64,000 nucleotides of DNA from Actinoplanes sp. N902-109 (GTDB lineage Bacteria > Actinomycetota > Actinomycetes > Mycobacteriales > Micromonosporaceae), in contig NC_021191.1 of the NCBI RefSeq assembly GCF_000389965.1, forward strand, positions 8,495,501 to 8,559,500. Direction: 5' to 3'. The notes under the pieces are model-generated. The model was given only the letters and a program-made list of their open reading frames with translations, did no database searches and was not told the origin of the DNA. The position numbers and the translations under genes were made by a program. This document shows positions 27,264 through 36,590 of the stretch, one piece after another; the first letter of the stretch is position 1, and each line of letters begins with the position of its first letter.

Positions 27264-28298
27264 TCAGGCCCCGCGCGACGGGCTGAGGAAGCCGATGTGC
27301 TGGTAGGCCTGGGCCAGGGTGACCGCGGAGACGGCACGGGCCTTGTCCGCGCCGACGGCCAGGATCTTGTCGAGGTGCGCCGGGTCCTCCAGGTAGCCGC
27401 GGGTGCGCTCCTGGATCGGCTTGACGAACTCGACCACGATCTCGGCCAGGTCCTTCTTGAGGTCGCCGTAGCCGCGCCCGTCGTAGAGCTCGAGCAGTTC
27501 GTCTATGGTCCGCCCGGTGAGCGCGGCGTAGATGGTCAGCAGGTTGCTGATGCCGGGCTTGTTCTCCTCGTCGTAGAGGATCTCGCGGCCGGTGTCGGTC
27601 ACCGCGGACTTGATCTTCTTGGCCGACCGGGACGGCTCCTCGAGCAGCTCGATGATGCCGTTGGGCGAGGACGCCGACTTGCTCATCTTGGCCGTCGGGT
27701 CCTGCAGGTCGGTGATCTTGGCGGTGTCCTTGACGATGTACGCCGAGGGCACGGTGAACGTCTTGCCGAACCGGGTGTTGAACCGCTGGGCCAGGTCGCG
27801 GGTGAGCTCGAGGTGCTGGCGCTGGTCCTCGCCGACGGGCACGGCGTCGGCCTGGTAGAGCAGGATGTCCGCGGCCTGCAGGATCGGGTAGGTGAACAGC
27901 CCGACGCTGGTGGTGTCCGAGCCCTGCTTGGCCGACTTGTCCTTGAACTGCACCATGCGCCCGGCCTCGCCGAACCCGGTGATGCAGCTGAGCACCCAGG
28001 CCAGCTGGGCGTGCTCGGGCACGTGCGACTGGACGAACAGCGTGCAGCGCTCGGGGTCGAGCCCGAGGGCCAGCAGCTGGGCCACCGACAGCCGGGTGCG
28101 GTTGCGCAAGGCCACCGGGTCGTGTCCGGCGGTGATGGCGTGCAGGTCGACGACGCAGTAGAAGGCGTCCGCGGTCTCCTGCATGGCCACCCAGTTGCGC
28201 ACCGCGCCGAGGTAGTTGCCGAGGTGGAACGAGTCAGCGGTCGGCTGGATCCCGGACAGCACCCGGGGGCGGCGATCAGCGTCGGACATGAGCGCCAT
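27264..28298 (-). CDS. trpS: Tryptophan--tRNA ligase
   Basis: Class I aminoacyl-tRNA synthetase of 344 residues that charges tRNA-Trp. Motifs: VLSGIQPTADSFHLGNYLGA, where HLGN stands for the HIGH signature, and KMSKSASSPNG as the KMSKS loop. The long open frame upstream of this region is not coding. Two in-frame starts fit: ATG 28298 and ATG 28289. The first is favoured because a TATTCC box ends 7 bases before it and no Shine-Dalgarno sequence exists, the leaderless arrangement. The 2H phosphoesterase gene follows 5 bases after the stop. Confidence 0.95.
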   Translation of the reverse strand: MALMSDADRRPRVLSGIQPTADSFHLGNYLGAVRNWVAMQETADAFYCVVDLHAITAGHDPVALRNRTRLSVAQLLALGLDPERCTLFVQSHVPEHAQLAWVLSCITGFGEAGRMVQFKDKSAKQGSDTTSVGLFTYPILQAADILLYQADAVPVGEDQRQHLELTRDLAQRFNTRFGKTFTVPSAYIVKDTAKITDLQDPTAKMSKSASSPNGIIELLEEPSRSAKKIKSAVTDTGREILYDEENKPGISNLLTIYAALTGRTIDELLELYDGRGYGDLKKDLAEIVVEFVKPIQERTRGYLEDPAHLDKILAVGADKARAVSAVTLAQAYQHIGFLSPSRGA

Positions 28299-28305
28299 TC
28301 TGTCA

Positions 28306-28360
28306 GGAATACGGACCGGCAGACCAAGCCGCCCCCGTCCGCTGTCCGGTTCGGGACAGC
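28306..28360. promoter_or_regulatory. trpS -10 box and a hairpin-forming inverted repeat
   Basis: TATTCC on the minus strand (28306-28311) ends 7 bases before the trpS ATG. Further upstream GCTGTCC (28341-28347) and GGACAGC (28354-28360) form a perfect 7-bp inverted repeat around 6 bases. It could be an operator serving trpS or galE, or the end of a leader; this is not resolved. Confidence 0.4.
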
Positions 28361-28375
28361 CGACCAGGACGATGT

Positions 28376-28439
28376 TCAACTCTGTTGACTTGTGATCGAA
28401 TTTGGTGGAATGTAGAGGCACAGGGTTGGGGCCTAGGCT
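28376..28439 (+). promoter_or_regulatory. Probable galE promoter region
   Basis: TAGGCT at 28434-28439 is a plausible -10 box 30 bases before the galE start, with a weak TGTAGA 17 bases upstream. A small palindrome TCAAC-TCT-GTTGA lies at 28376-28388 and overlaps a TTGACT hexamer, so a repressor site is possible. The segment is clearly AT-richer than its surroundings. Confidence 0.4.
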
Positions 28440-28469
28440 GAGCTCCTCAGCAGACCGGAGGTCGTGAAC

Positions 28470-29447
28470 GTGAAACTGCTCGTCACCGGAGGCGCCGGAT
28501 ACGTCGGCAGCGTCACCAGCAGACTCCTGCTGGACGCCGGGCACGAGGTCGTGGTGCTGGACAACCTCAGCATGGGCTTCCGGGAGGCGGTGGCTCCGGA
28601 CGCCACGTTCGTGCAGGCCGACATCGCCGATGCGGCCCAGGTGCTGACCCCGGACGCGGGCTTCGACGCGGTGCTGCACTTCGCCGGGCTGATCCAGGCC
28701 GGCGAGTCGATGCACAAGCCCGAGCTCTACTGGGACCACAACGTCAAACGCTCGCTCGCCCTGATCGACGCGGTGCGGGCGGCCCGGGTGCCGCGTTTCA
28801 TCTTCTCCTCGACCGCGGCGGTCTACGGCAACCCGACCGAGCTGCCGATCACCGAGGAAGCCACCAAGGCCCCGACCAACACGTACGGAGCCACCAAGCT
28901 CGCCTTCGACTACGCGCTGACCTCCGAGGCGTTCGCGCACGGGCTGGCCGCGGTGTCGCTGCGCTACTTCAACGTCGCCGGCGCGCTGATCCGCGAGGAC
29001 GGCACCGCGATCGGGGAACGCCACGACCCGGAGACCCACATCATCCCGATCGCCCTGCAGGCCGCCGCCGGCAAGCGCGACAAGCTGCAGCTGTTCGGCG
29101 ACGACTACCCCACCGCCGACGGCACCTGCGTGCGCGACTACATCCACGTCGTCGACCTCGCCCGGGCCCACCTGCTGGCGCTGGACGCCGCGACCGGCGG
29201 CGAGCACAAGATCTACAACTTGGGCAACGGCAACGGCTTCTCCAACCGCCAGGTCGTCGAGGCGGCGCGCGAGGTCACCGGCGCCGAGCTGCCGGTCGAG
29301 ATCGCCCCGCGGCGGCAGGGCGACCCGGCCACCCTGGTCGCCTCGTCCCAGCGGGCCCGCGCCGAGCTGGGCTGGGCACCGGAGAAGAACACCCTGGCCG
29401 ACATGATCGGGGACGCCTGGGCGTTCTACCGGTCGCACGTGGCGTGA
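28470..29447 (+). CDS. galE: UDP-glucose 4-epimerase
   Basis: NAD-dependent short-chain epimerase/dehydrogenase (325 residues) that interconverts UDP-galactose and UDP-glucose in the Leloir pathway. The N-terminal Rossmann motif is LLVTGGAGYVGS; the catalytic serine region is FSSTAAVYGNPTE and the Tyr-Lys pair lies in NTYGATKLAFDY; LRYFNVAGA and VRDYIHVVDLA are family motifs. GTG at 28470 is preferred to GTG at 28464 because GGAGG then lies 8 bases upstream and the protein begins MKLLVTGG. It is followed by galK after 13 bases. UDP-galactose could also serve surface glycans. Confidence 0.95.
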   Translation: MKLLVTGGAGYVGSVTSRLLLDAGHEVVVLDNLSMGFREAVAPDATFVQADIADAAQVLTPDAGFDAVLHFAGLIQAGESMHKPELYWDHNVKRSLALIDAVRAARVPRFIFSSTAAVYGNPTELPITEEATKAPTNTYGATKLAFDYALTSEAFAHGLAAVSLRYFNVAGALIREDGTAIGERHDPETHIIPIALQAAAGKRDKLQLFGDDYPTADGTCVRDYIHVVDLARAHLLALDAATGGEHKIYNLGNGNGFSNRQVVEAAREVTGAELPVEIAPRRQGDPATLVASSQRARAELGWAPEKNTLADMIGDAWAFYRSHVA

Positions 29448-29460
29448 TCTGATCAGCGTC

Positions 29461-30603
<1,143 letters not shown>

Positions 30604-30632
30604 CACCGGCATATCCGCGCGCAGACGCGGGT

Positions 30633-30839
30633 ATGCCGTCAGACATGACCAGCGAAACCGAATCCGAAGGCAACCGCCCGAACGAGCACGGCTTCTCCGG
30701 CGGGGCGACCGCGCCGGAGCCCCGGCCCGACCGTGAGCCGGGCGAGCAGGTGGACGGCGAGGCCATCGCGGTGCCCGCCGGCGACATCACGGGTGCGGTC
30801 AGCGAGGCCATCGAGGAAGCCACCGACCGCAACCGCTGA
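30633..30839 (+). CDS. Small acidic hypothetical protein
   Basis: A 68-residue, highly charged, probably disordered protein rich in Glu, Pro and Gly (for example NRPNEHGFSGGATAPEP), ending in a short predicted helix (ITGAVSEAIEEATDRNR). It begins 29 bases after galK; ATG at 30645 is an alternative start. A terminator follows 8 bases after the stop, which supports a real transcript end here. No function recognised. Small proteins with this kind of composition are common in these genomes. Confidence 0.55.
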   Translation: MPSDMTSETESEGNRPNEHGFSGGATAPEPRPDREPGEQVDGEAIAVPAGDITGAVSEAIEEATDRNR

Positions 30840-30846
30840 GACCGCA

Positions 30847-30877
30847 ACGGCCCGCCAGGCGCTGCCTGACGGGCCGT
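30847..30877. terminator. Bidirectional hairpin terminator between galK unit and cysN
   Basis: ACGGCCCGCCAGGC (30847-30860), a 3-base loop, and GCCTGACGGGCCGT (30864-30877) make a 14-bp stem with one G-U type mismatch. It lies between two convergent genes, 8 bases from one stop and 18 from the other. There is no marked U run. Confidence 0.75.
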
Positions 30878-30894
30878 GCTGCTGGGTGCCGCGG

Positions 30895-32193
30895 TCAGGA
30901 CGCCTCGATGATCATCCCGGCGCCGACCGTGCGGTTGGTGGTCTCGTCGATCAGGATGAAGCCGCCGGTGGTGCGGTTGCGCCGGTACTCGTCGGCCAGC
31001 AGCGGGACGGTCGTGCGCAGCCGGATCCGGCCGATCTCGTTGAGGCCCAGCTCCGGCGAGGTCTCGTCGCGGTGCAGAGTGTTCACGTCGAGCTTGTACT
31101 GCAGGCCACGGACGACCGTGCGGGCCGTACGGGTGGTGTGCTTGATGGTGTACTTGCCGCCGACCCGCAGCGGGGCGGTCTCGTCCATCCAGCAGATCAT
31201 CGCCTCGACGTCCTGGGCGACGGCCGGGGCGTTGTGCGGCCGGCAGAGCATGTCGCCGCGGGAGATGTCGATCTCGTCGGTCAGCCGCACGGTCACCGAC
31301 ATCGGCGGGAAGGCCTCGTCGACCGGTCCGTCCGCGGTGTCGATCGCCGCGATCTTGCTGGTCATGCCCGAGGGCAGCACCAGCACGTCGTCGCCCGGCT
31401 TGAGCACGCCCGAGGCGACCTGACCGGCGTAACCGCGGTAGTCGGTCACCGTCGTGGACTGCGGGCGGATCACGTACTGCACCGGGAAGCGCACGTCGAC
31501 CAGGTTGCGGTCGGAGGCGATGTGCACGTGCTCCAGGTGGTGCAGCAGCGAGGGACCCTCGTACCACGGGCTCTTCTCGGAGCGCGACGCGATGTTGTCG
31601 CCCTCCAGCGCCGAGATCGGGATGATCGTGAGGTCGGTGATGTCCAGCTTCGCCGCGAACGAGGTGAACTCGTCGGCGATCTTGTCGTAGACGTCCTTGT
31701 CCCAGCCGACCAGGTCCATCTTGTTGACGCACAGCACCAGGTGCGGCACGCGCAGCAGGCTGGTGAGGAAGGCGTGCCGGCGGGACTGCTCGACCAGGCC
31801 CTTGCGCGCGTCCACCAGGATCAGCGCCAGGTCGGCGGTGGAGGCACCGGTGACCATGTTGCGGGTGTACTGGATGTGCCCGGGGGTGTCGGCGATGATG
31901 AACTTGCGCCGCGGCGTCGCGAAGTAGCGGTAGGCCACGTCGATGGTGATGCCCTGCTCGCGCTCGGCGCGCAGGCCGTCGGTGAGCAGCGCGAGGTTGG
32001 TGTACTCGTCGCCGCGCGCCGCACTGACCGCCTCGACCGCCTCGAGCTGGTCGGCGAAGATGGTCTTGGTGTCGTACAGCAGCCGCCCGATCAGGGTGGA
32101 CTTACCGTCGTCGACACTGCCGGCGGTGGCGAACCGCAGCAGGTCCATCTGCCGCCCGCCCGCGGTCTCGAGCTCCAGAACTGCCTGGCTCAT
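30895..32193 (-). CDS. cysN: Sulfate adenylyltransferase large subunit (GTPase)
   Basis: A 432-residue translation-factor-like GTPase subunit of ATP sulfurylase, which activates sulfate to APS. G1 is TAGSVDDGKSTLIGRLLYD, the effector region has ITIDVAYRYF, G3 is ADTPGHIQYTRNMV and G4 is VNKMDLVG. The length matches the form without a fused APS kinase, so PAPS synthesis needs a separate cysC, not seen here. The ATG shares one base with the cysD stop (TGATG). Upstream cysD and the cysQ gene make a sulfate-activation cluster. Confidence 0.95.
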   Translation of the reverse strand: MSQAVLELETAGGRQMDLLRFATAGSVDDGKSTLIGRLLYDTKTIFADQLEAVEAVSAARGDEYTNLALLTDGLRAEREQGITIDVAYRYFATPRRKFIIADTPGHIQYTRNMVTGASTADLALILVDARKGLVEQSRRHAFLTSLLRVPHLVLCVNKMDLVGWDKDVYDKIADEFTSFAAKLDITDLTIIPISALEGDNIASRSEKSPWYEGPSLLHHLEHVHIASDRNLVDVRFPVQYVIRPQSTTVTDYRGYAGQVASGVLKPGDDVLVLPSGMTSKIAAIDTADGPVDEAFPPMSVTVRLTDEIDISRGDMLCRPHNAPAVAQDVEAMICWMDETAPLRVGGKYTIKHTTRTARTVVRGLQYKLDVNTLHRDETSPELGLNEIGRIRLRTTVPLLADEYRRNRTTGGFILIDETTNRTVGAGMIIEAS

Positions 32194-33104
32194 CAGAAGT
32201 AACCTTCCCGCTTGCGGTCTTCCATCGCCGCTTCGCTGACCTTGTCGTCGCCCCGGGTGGCGCCCCGCTCGGTGATCCGGGTCGCCGCCACCTCGTCGAT
32301 CACCTTGTCGACGGTGTCCGCCTCCGACAGCACCGCAGCGGTCTGCGAGGCGTCGCCCACCGTGCGGTAGCGCACCCGGCGGGTCTCGACCGTCTCGCCG
32401 TCACGCGGCACGATGAACTCGTTGACGGCGTAGAACATGCCGTTGCGCTCGACCACGTCCCGGTCGTGGGCGTAGTAGATGCTCGGCAGCGGGATCTGCT
32501 CCTTGGCGATGTAGTGCCAGACGTCCAGCTCGGTCCAGTTGGACAGCGGGAACACCCGGATCGACTCGCCCGGGTGGTGCCGGCCGTTGTAGAGCGCCCA
32601 CAGCTCGGGCCGCTGGTTCTTGGGGTCCCACTGGCCGAACTCGTCGCGGAAGCTGAACATCCGCTCCTTGGCCCGGGCCTTCTCCTCGTCCCGCCGCGCC
32701 CCGCCGAACAGGGCGTCGAAGCGGTACTTCTCGACCGCCGCCAGCAGCACCGGGGTCTGGATGCGGTTGCGGGTGCCGTCCGGCAGCTCGCGCACCTGAC
32801 CGGAGTCGATCGCCTCCTGCACGCTCGCGATCACCAGGTTGAGCCCGAGCTCGGCGACCCGGGTGTCGCGATACTCCAGCACCTCGGGGAAGTTGTGCCC
32901 GGTGTCGACGTGCATGACCGGGAACGGGATGCGCGCCGGGGCGAACGCCTTCTCCGCCAGGCGCAGCATGACGATCGAGTCCTTGCCGCCGGAGAACAGC
33001 AGCACAGGGCGCTCGAACTCGGCCATGACCTCACGCATGACGAAGATGCTCTCGGCTTCGAGCGCATCGAGATGGGAGACCCGGTAGGGCTTCGTCTGGC
33101 TCAT
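32193..33104 (-). CDS. cysD: Sulfate adenylyltransferase small subunit
   Basis: A 303-residue PP-loop ATP pyrophosphatase that performs the adenylyl transfer to sulfate. The PP-loop is LLFSGGKDSIVML; other family features are FPVMHVDTGHNFPEVLEYRD, FGGARRDEEKARAKER and FPLSNWTELDVWHYI. It overlaps cysN by one base. cysQ lies 37 bases upstream on the same strand. The product APS can lead to cysteine synthesis or, after APS kinase, to PAPS for sulfotransferases such as the one at 45285-46226. Confidence 0.95.
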   Translation of the reverse strand: MSQTKPYRVSHLDALEAESIFVMREVMAEFERPVLLFSGGKDSIVMLRLAEKAFAPARIPFPVMHVDTGHNFPEVLEYRDTRVAELGLNLVIASVQEAIDSGQVRELPDGTRNRIQTPVLLAAVEKYRFDALFGGARRDEEKARAKERMFSFRDEFGQWDPKNQRPELWALYNGRHHPGESIRVFPLSNWTELDVWHYIAKEQIPLPSIYYAHDRDVVERNGMFYAVNEFIVPRDGETVETRRVRYRTVGDASQTAAVLSEADTVDKVIDEVAATRITERGATRGDDKVSEAAMEDRKREGYF

Positions 33105-33141
33105 GGGATCCCGGACCTTTCGGTGTCGGCCGTGCAGGTGG

Positions 33142-34032
33142 TCAGGTTAGCGGGAGGTGACGCTGCAACGCTGCAAGCAACCGAGGGGCGAGATCCTTGC
33201 GACAAACCACCAGGTCAGGCAGCTTCGGATCCGCCCGGTTGTATTCCAATACACTTCCATCGATGCGGGAAGCGTGCAGCCCTGTGGCCAATGCCACAGC
33301 CACCGGTGCGGCGCTGTCCCACTCGTACTGCCCACCGGCGTGGACATAGGCATCCGCCTCGCCACTGATGACGGCGGCGATCTTCACCCCGGCGGACCCC
33401 ATGGGTACGAGTTCGGCGCCGATGTCCTCGGCCAGCGCGGTCACGAACGCCGGCGGCCGGGTGCGGCTGGCCGCGATCCGGATCGGCCCGCCGGTCGCGG
33501 CGGTCAGCGGCAGCGGCGGGTACGCGGGCACATGATCGGTGCCGAGCGTGCGGTGCTGCGCCGGCATCGCCACCGCCCCGGCGGCCAGGCAGCTCGGGCT
33601 GGAACAGTCGCCGGTCCACAGCGCCACGTGCACGGCCCAGTCGGTGCGGCCCTCCTCGGAGAACTCGCGGGTGCCGTCGAGCGGGTCCACGATCCAGACG
33701 CGGCCGGAGTCGAGACGGTCGGGGCGCGTGGTATCGCGTTCGCCTTCCTGCCAGGCCACCCGGGACTGGTCGTCCTCCTCCGACAGCACGGCGTCGGCCG
33801 GTCGCCAGCGGGCCAGCTCGGCGCGCAGCAGCTCGTGCGCGGCCTTGTCCCCGGCGTCCTTGAGCATCTTGCCGTCGGCGTAGCCCACGTCCTCGCGAAC
33901 CTGGAGCAGCACCTGACCGGCGCGGTCGGCGAGCCAGCGCGCGAACGCGGAGTCGTTGACCGGCGGTGCGCCGCCGCTCTCGGGCTCCCGCGGCCCGGCT
34001 ATCCGCGCCGACGTGTCTGTCTGCTCGCTCAT
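33142..34032 (-). CDS. cysQ: 3'(2'),5'-bisphosphate nucleotidase (CysQ)
   Basis: A 296-residue lithium-sensitive-type phosphatase of the inositol monophosphatase fold that hydrolyses PAP (and PAPS) to AMP (and APS), clearing the by-product of sulfotransferases. The metal motifs are SEEDDQSR, VWIVDPLDGTREFSEEG (DPLDGT) and YEWDSAAPVAVALA (WD..AP). ATG at 34032 has an AGGAAGGCGAG ribosome site. The much longer open frame upstream is a shadow of the sugar transferase gene. Close to cysDN, which fits PAP recycling. Confidence 0.92.
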   Translation of the reverse strand: MSEQTDTSARIAGPREPESGGAPPVNDSAFARWLADRAGQVLLQVREDVGYADGKMLKDAGDKAAHELLRAELARWRPADAVLSEEDDQSRVAWQEGERDTTRPDRLDSGRVWIVDPLDGTREFSEEGRTDWAVHVALWTGDCSSPSCLAAGAVAMPAQHRTLGTDHVPAYPPLPLTAATGGPIRIAASRTRPPAFVTALAEDIGAELVPMGSAGVKIAAVISGEADAYVHAGGQYEWDSAAPVAVALATGLHASRIDGSVLEYNRADPKLPDLVVCRKDLAPRLLAALQRHLPLT

Positions 34033-34049
34033 CGTCTCGCCTTCCTGCC

Positions 34050-35786
34050 TCAGTACGCCCCGGAGGACCGGATCACCGCGGTCATGGTCCGCAAAAGGAT
34101 CACCAGGTCCAAACTCAGCGACCAGTTCTCCACATAGCGCAGGTCCAGCCGGACCGCTTCCTCCCACGGCAGGTCCGATCGCCCGGAGACCTGCCACAGG
34201 CCGGTCATGCCCGGTTTGACCGCCAGCCGGCGCCGCACGTCGTCGGCGTAGGCGGCGACCTCGGCGGGCAGCGGAGGCCGGGGCCCGACCAGCGACATCT
34301 GGCCCAGTACGACGTTCAGCAGCTGCGGAAGCTCGTCCAGCGAGAGCCTGCGCAACCACCGGCCGACCGGGGTGACGCGCGGGTCGTCGCGGATTTTGAA
34401 GAGCACACCGTCGTGCTCGTTGAGGTGCCGGAGCTCGGCGAGCCTCGCCTCGGCGTCGACATACATGCTGCGGAACTTGAAGATGCGGAACTCGGTGCCG
34501 TCCCGCCCAACTCGTACCTGCCGAAAGAGTACCGGCCCGCGGGAAGTCACCCTGACCGAGAGTGCGACGCCCAACAGCACCGGACTCGCGATCACCAGCA
34601 GGGCCAGCGCCCCGAACCGGTCCACGAGATCCTTGACGACGCGGGCGCCGCCGTGCAGCCGGGGGTGCTCGACGTGCAGCATGGGCAGCCCGTCGAACGG
34701 CCGGATCGTGGTGCGCGCGCCGGCCACGTCGATCAGGGCACTGCCCACGATCAGGTCGACCTCGTCGCGTTCCAGCCGCCAGGCCAGCCGGCGCAGCGCG
34801 ACACCGTCCAGCTCGGGGCAGCTCAGCACGACCACGGTGTCCGCGTCGGCGGCGTCCACAGCGTTGGCCACGTCGTCGAAGGTGCCGTACACGGGCAGGT
34901 CCACCACGCCGTCGTGGTCGGCCGGCAGGCATGCGCCGACCACCTCCAGACCGTGGTAGCGCTCACGTCGCAACTGCCGGGTGATCCCGATCACCGACAG
35001 CTCGTGCCCGACCACCAGCACCCGGCGCAGGCTCTCCCCGCGGGCCCGTTCCAGGTGCAGGTTCTTGCGCAGCAGGAACCGCAGCACCAGCACCGACGCG
35101 AACGCCATGGGCAGCGCCACCAGCACGTACGACCGGGCCAGATCCAGGTCCAGGGCGTACGAGACGACCGCCGCGAACGCGATCAGCCCCACCCCGCCCC
35201 GGATCACCCGCTGGTACTCGTCGGTGCCGACGAACAGGAAGCGCCGCTCGTACGCGCGGGTCACGACCAGCACGACCAGCAGCGCCACCGGCAGCACCGC
35301 GGACAGCAGCAGGTACCACTGGTTGTACGCGGTCACCTCGTCACCGAAGCGCAGCCCGAACGTCAGTGCGCCCGCGGTGACGCCGGCGGTCAGGTCGCTG
35401 AGCACCAGCGAGCGCACGTAACGGCGTTCCCAGCGCTGGCGGCGGGACATGGCGGCGTGCCTGCCGCGGACCCGGACGAAGGGCCTGGTCGCCGGGCGAG
35501 CGGCGACCGAGCGGTTGGGCTGCTGGGACCAGGCCCGCTCGTTCCGGGCGCCCGGCTGATCGGCGGCCAGCGGCGGCGCGTTGTCATCGCCTGGCGGCTG
35601 GGCGGGGATCTTGGTGTTGCGGCTGCGCTCGCGGTGCGGCGAGGGGCGGGTGGGCCGCGGCCCGTGGTTGGCCGGCGGATGGTTCGCCGGGCCGTGATTC
35701 TCCGGGTGCTGGCGCTGGCCGGTGGGCAGAACCACCGTCTCGTCGCCCAAGCTCGTCTCGTGGCTTCCGGACAGGTCCTGTGTCAC
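34050..35786 (-). CDS. Polyprenyl-phosphate sugar-1-phosphate transferase (exopolysaccharide priming enzyme)
   Basis: A 578-residue WcaJ/CpsE-like enzyme that starts glycan assembly by moving a sugar 1-phosphate onto undecaprenyl phosphate. Residues 1-110 are a Pro/His-rich cytoplasmic tail; four membrane segments follow (for example YLLLSAVLPVALLVVLVV), a CoA-binding-like Rossmann part (RRVLVVGHELSVIGITRQL), a fifth membrane segment and the catalytic domain with GPVLFRQVRVGRDGTEF, KFRSM, DELPQLLNVVLGQMSLVGP and KPGMTGLWQVSGRS. GTG at 35786 has GGGAGGG upstream. No other glycan genes adjoin it, so the product glycan is unknown. Confidence 0.9.
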   Translation of the reverse strand: MTQDLSGSHETSLGDETVVLPTGQRQHPENHGPANHPPANHGPRPTRPSPHRERSRNTKIPAQPPGDDNAPPLAADQPGARNERAWSQQPNRSVAARPATRPFVRVRGRHAAMSRRQRWERRYVRSLVLSDLTAGVTAGALTFGLRFGDEVTAYNQWYLLLSAVLPVALLVVLVVTRAYERRFLFVGTDEYQRVIRGGVGLIAFAAVVSYALDLDLARSYVLVALPMAFASVLVLRFLLRKNLHLERARGESLRRVLVVGHELSVIGITRQLRRERYHGLEVVGACLPADHDGVVDLPVYGTFDDVANAVDAADADTVVVLSCPELDGVALRRLAWRLERDEVDLIVGSALIDVAGARTTIRPFDGLPMLHVEHPRLHGGARVVKDLVDRFGALALLVIASPVLLGVALSVRVTSRGPVLFRQVRVGRDGTEFRIFKFRSMYVDAEARLAELRHLNEHDGVLFKIRDDPRVTPVGRWLRRLSLDELPQLLNVVLGQMSLVGPRPPLPAEVAAYADDVRRRLAVKPGMTGLWQVSGRSDLPWEEAVRLDLRYVENWSLSLDLVILLRTMTAVIRSSGAY

Positions 35787-35877
35787 CCCGGCCCTCCCCC
35801 GCGCCGCCGATGCCTCGGCGCGCCGTTTCGACGCGCTACGTGACCAACGCGCCGACGGGGGATGGCGACACGGGACC

Positions 35878-35910
35878 GATAGATGGACAAAACGGTCCAA
35901 ACGATCTATC
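35878..35910. promoter_or_regulatory. Inverted repeats upstream of the sugar transferase gene
   Basis: GATAGAT (35878-35884) and ATCTATC (35904-35910) are perfect inverted copies, nested with GGACCG/CGGTCC at about 35874-35897. They lie in the 142-base gap between pth and the sugar transferase gene and may be an operator or a hairpin at the end of pth. Confidence 0.35.
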
Positions 35911-35928
35911 GCATCGGCCTACGCAAGA

Positions 35929-36516
35929 TCAGGATCCGTGGTATTTGTTCTGCGCCCACTCCACACCCTCGAGCACCACGGCCTCCACCACATCGGCCGC
36001 CCGGTCCACCAGAAACTCCAGCTCCTTGCGCTCGGTGCCGGAGAAGTCGGACAGCACGAAGTCGGCCGGGTCCTGCCGCCCGGGGGGCCGCCCGATGCCG
36101 AAGCGGACCCGGGCGTACTCCTTGCTGCTCAACGACTTCGACATCGAGCGCAGGCCGTTGTGACCGCCCTCACCGCCGCCGCGTTTCACCCGGATCTGGC
36201 CGTACGGCACATCCAGCTCGTCGTGCACCGCCACGACGTTGTCCACCGGCACCTTGAAGAACTGGCCGAGCGCGGCGACCGGCGCCCCGGACAGGTTCAT
36301 GAAGGTCAGCGGTTTGACCACGATCAGCTTGGGGCCGCCGAAACCCAGCCGGCCCTCGCCCACCTCGGCCACCGCACGCTTGTGCCGACCGAACTTGGCA
36401 CCCGTGCGCGCCGCCAGCAGATCGGCCACCATGAAGCCGACGTTGTGCCGGTTGCCGGCGTACTCGCGGCCCGGGTTGCCCAGACCGACCACCAGCCACG
36501 GTGCGTCGTCCGCCAT
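35929..36516 (-). CDS. pth: Peptidyl-tRNA hydrolase
   Basis: Esterase of 195 residues that recycles peptidyl-tRNA released from ribosomes. The N-terminal VVGLGNPGREYAGNRHNVGF contains the catalytic histidine in its conserved setting; LVVKPLTFMNLSG-like (VKPLTFMNLSGAPV) and the substrate-gating VHDELDVPYGQIRVK are present, plus GGGEGGHNGLRSM. It lies downstream of rplY, the usual actinobacterial order, with a terminator between them, so its expression may depend partly on read-through or its own promoter. Confidence 0.95.
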   Translation of the reverse strand: MADDAPWLVVGLGNPGREYAGNRHNVGFMVADLLAARTGAKFGRHKRAVAEVGEGRLGFGGPKLIVVKPLTFMNLSGAPVAALGQFFKVPVDNVVAVHDELDVPYGQIRVKRGGGEGGHNGLRSMSKSLSSKEYARVRFGIGRPPGRQDPADFVLSDFSGTERKELEFLVDRAADVVEAVVLEGVEWAQNKYHGS

Positions 36517-36538
36517 CGCCTTGCGTCCCCCCTACGAA

Positions 36539-36574
36539 AACAGGGAAAGCGCCGGACCCGGCACTTTCCCTGTT
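36539..36574 (-). terminator. Terminator/attenuator between rplY and pth
   Basis: AACAGGGAAAGCGCCGG (36539-36555) pairs with CCGGCACTTTCCCTGTT (36558-36574) with one mismatch. On the minus strand the hairpin is followed by TTTTCG, a short U run. It lies 16 bases after the rplY stop and 22 before the pth start. Confidence 0.85.
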
Positions 36575-36590
36575 ACGACTGTTGCTGCGC

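Noticed and set aside
34033..34932. N-terminal extension of cysQ up to 34932
   Set aside because: It overlaps the sugar transferase gene in another frame; ATG 34032 has a good ribosome site and family-like N-terminus.
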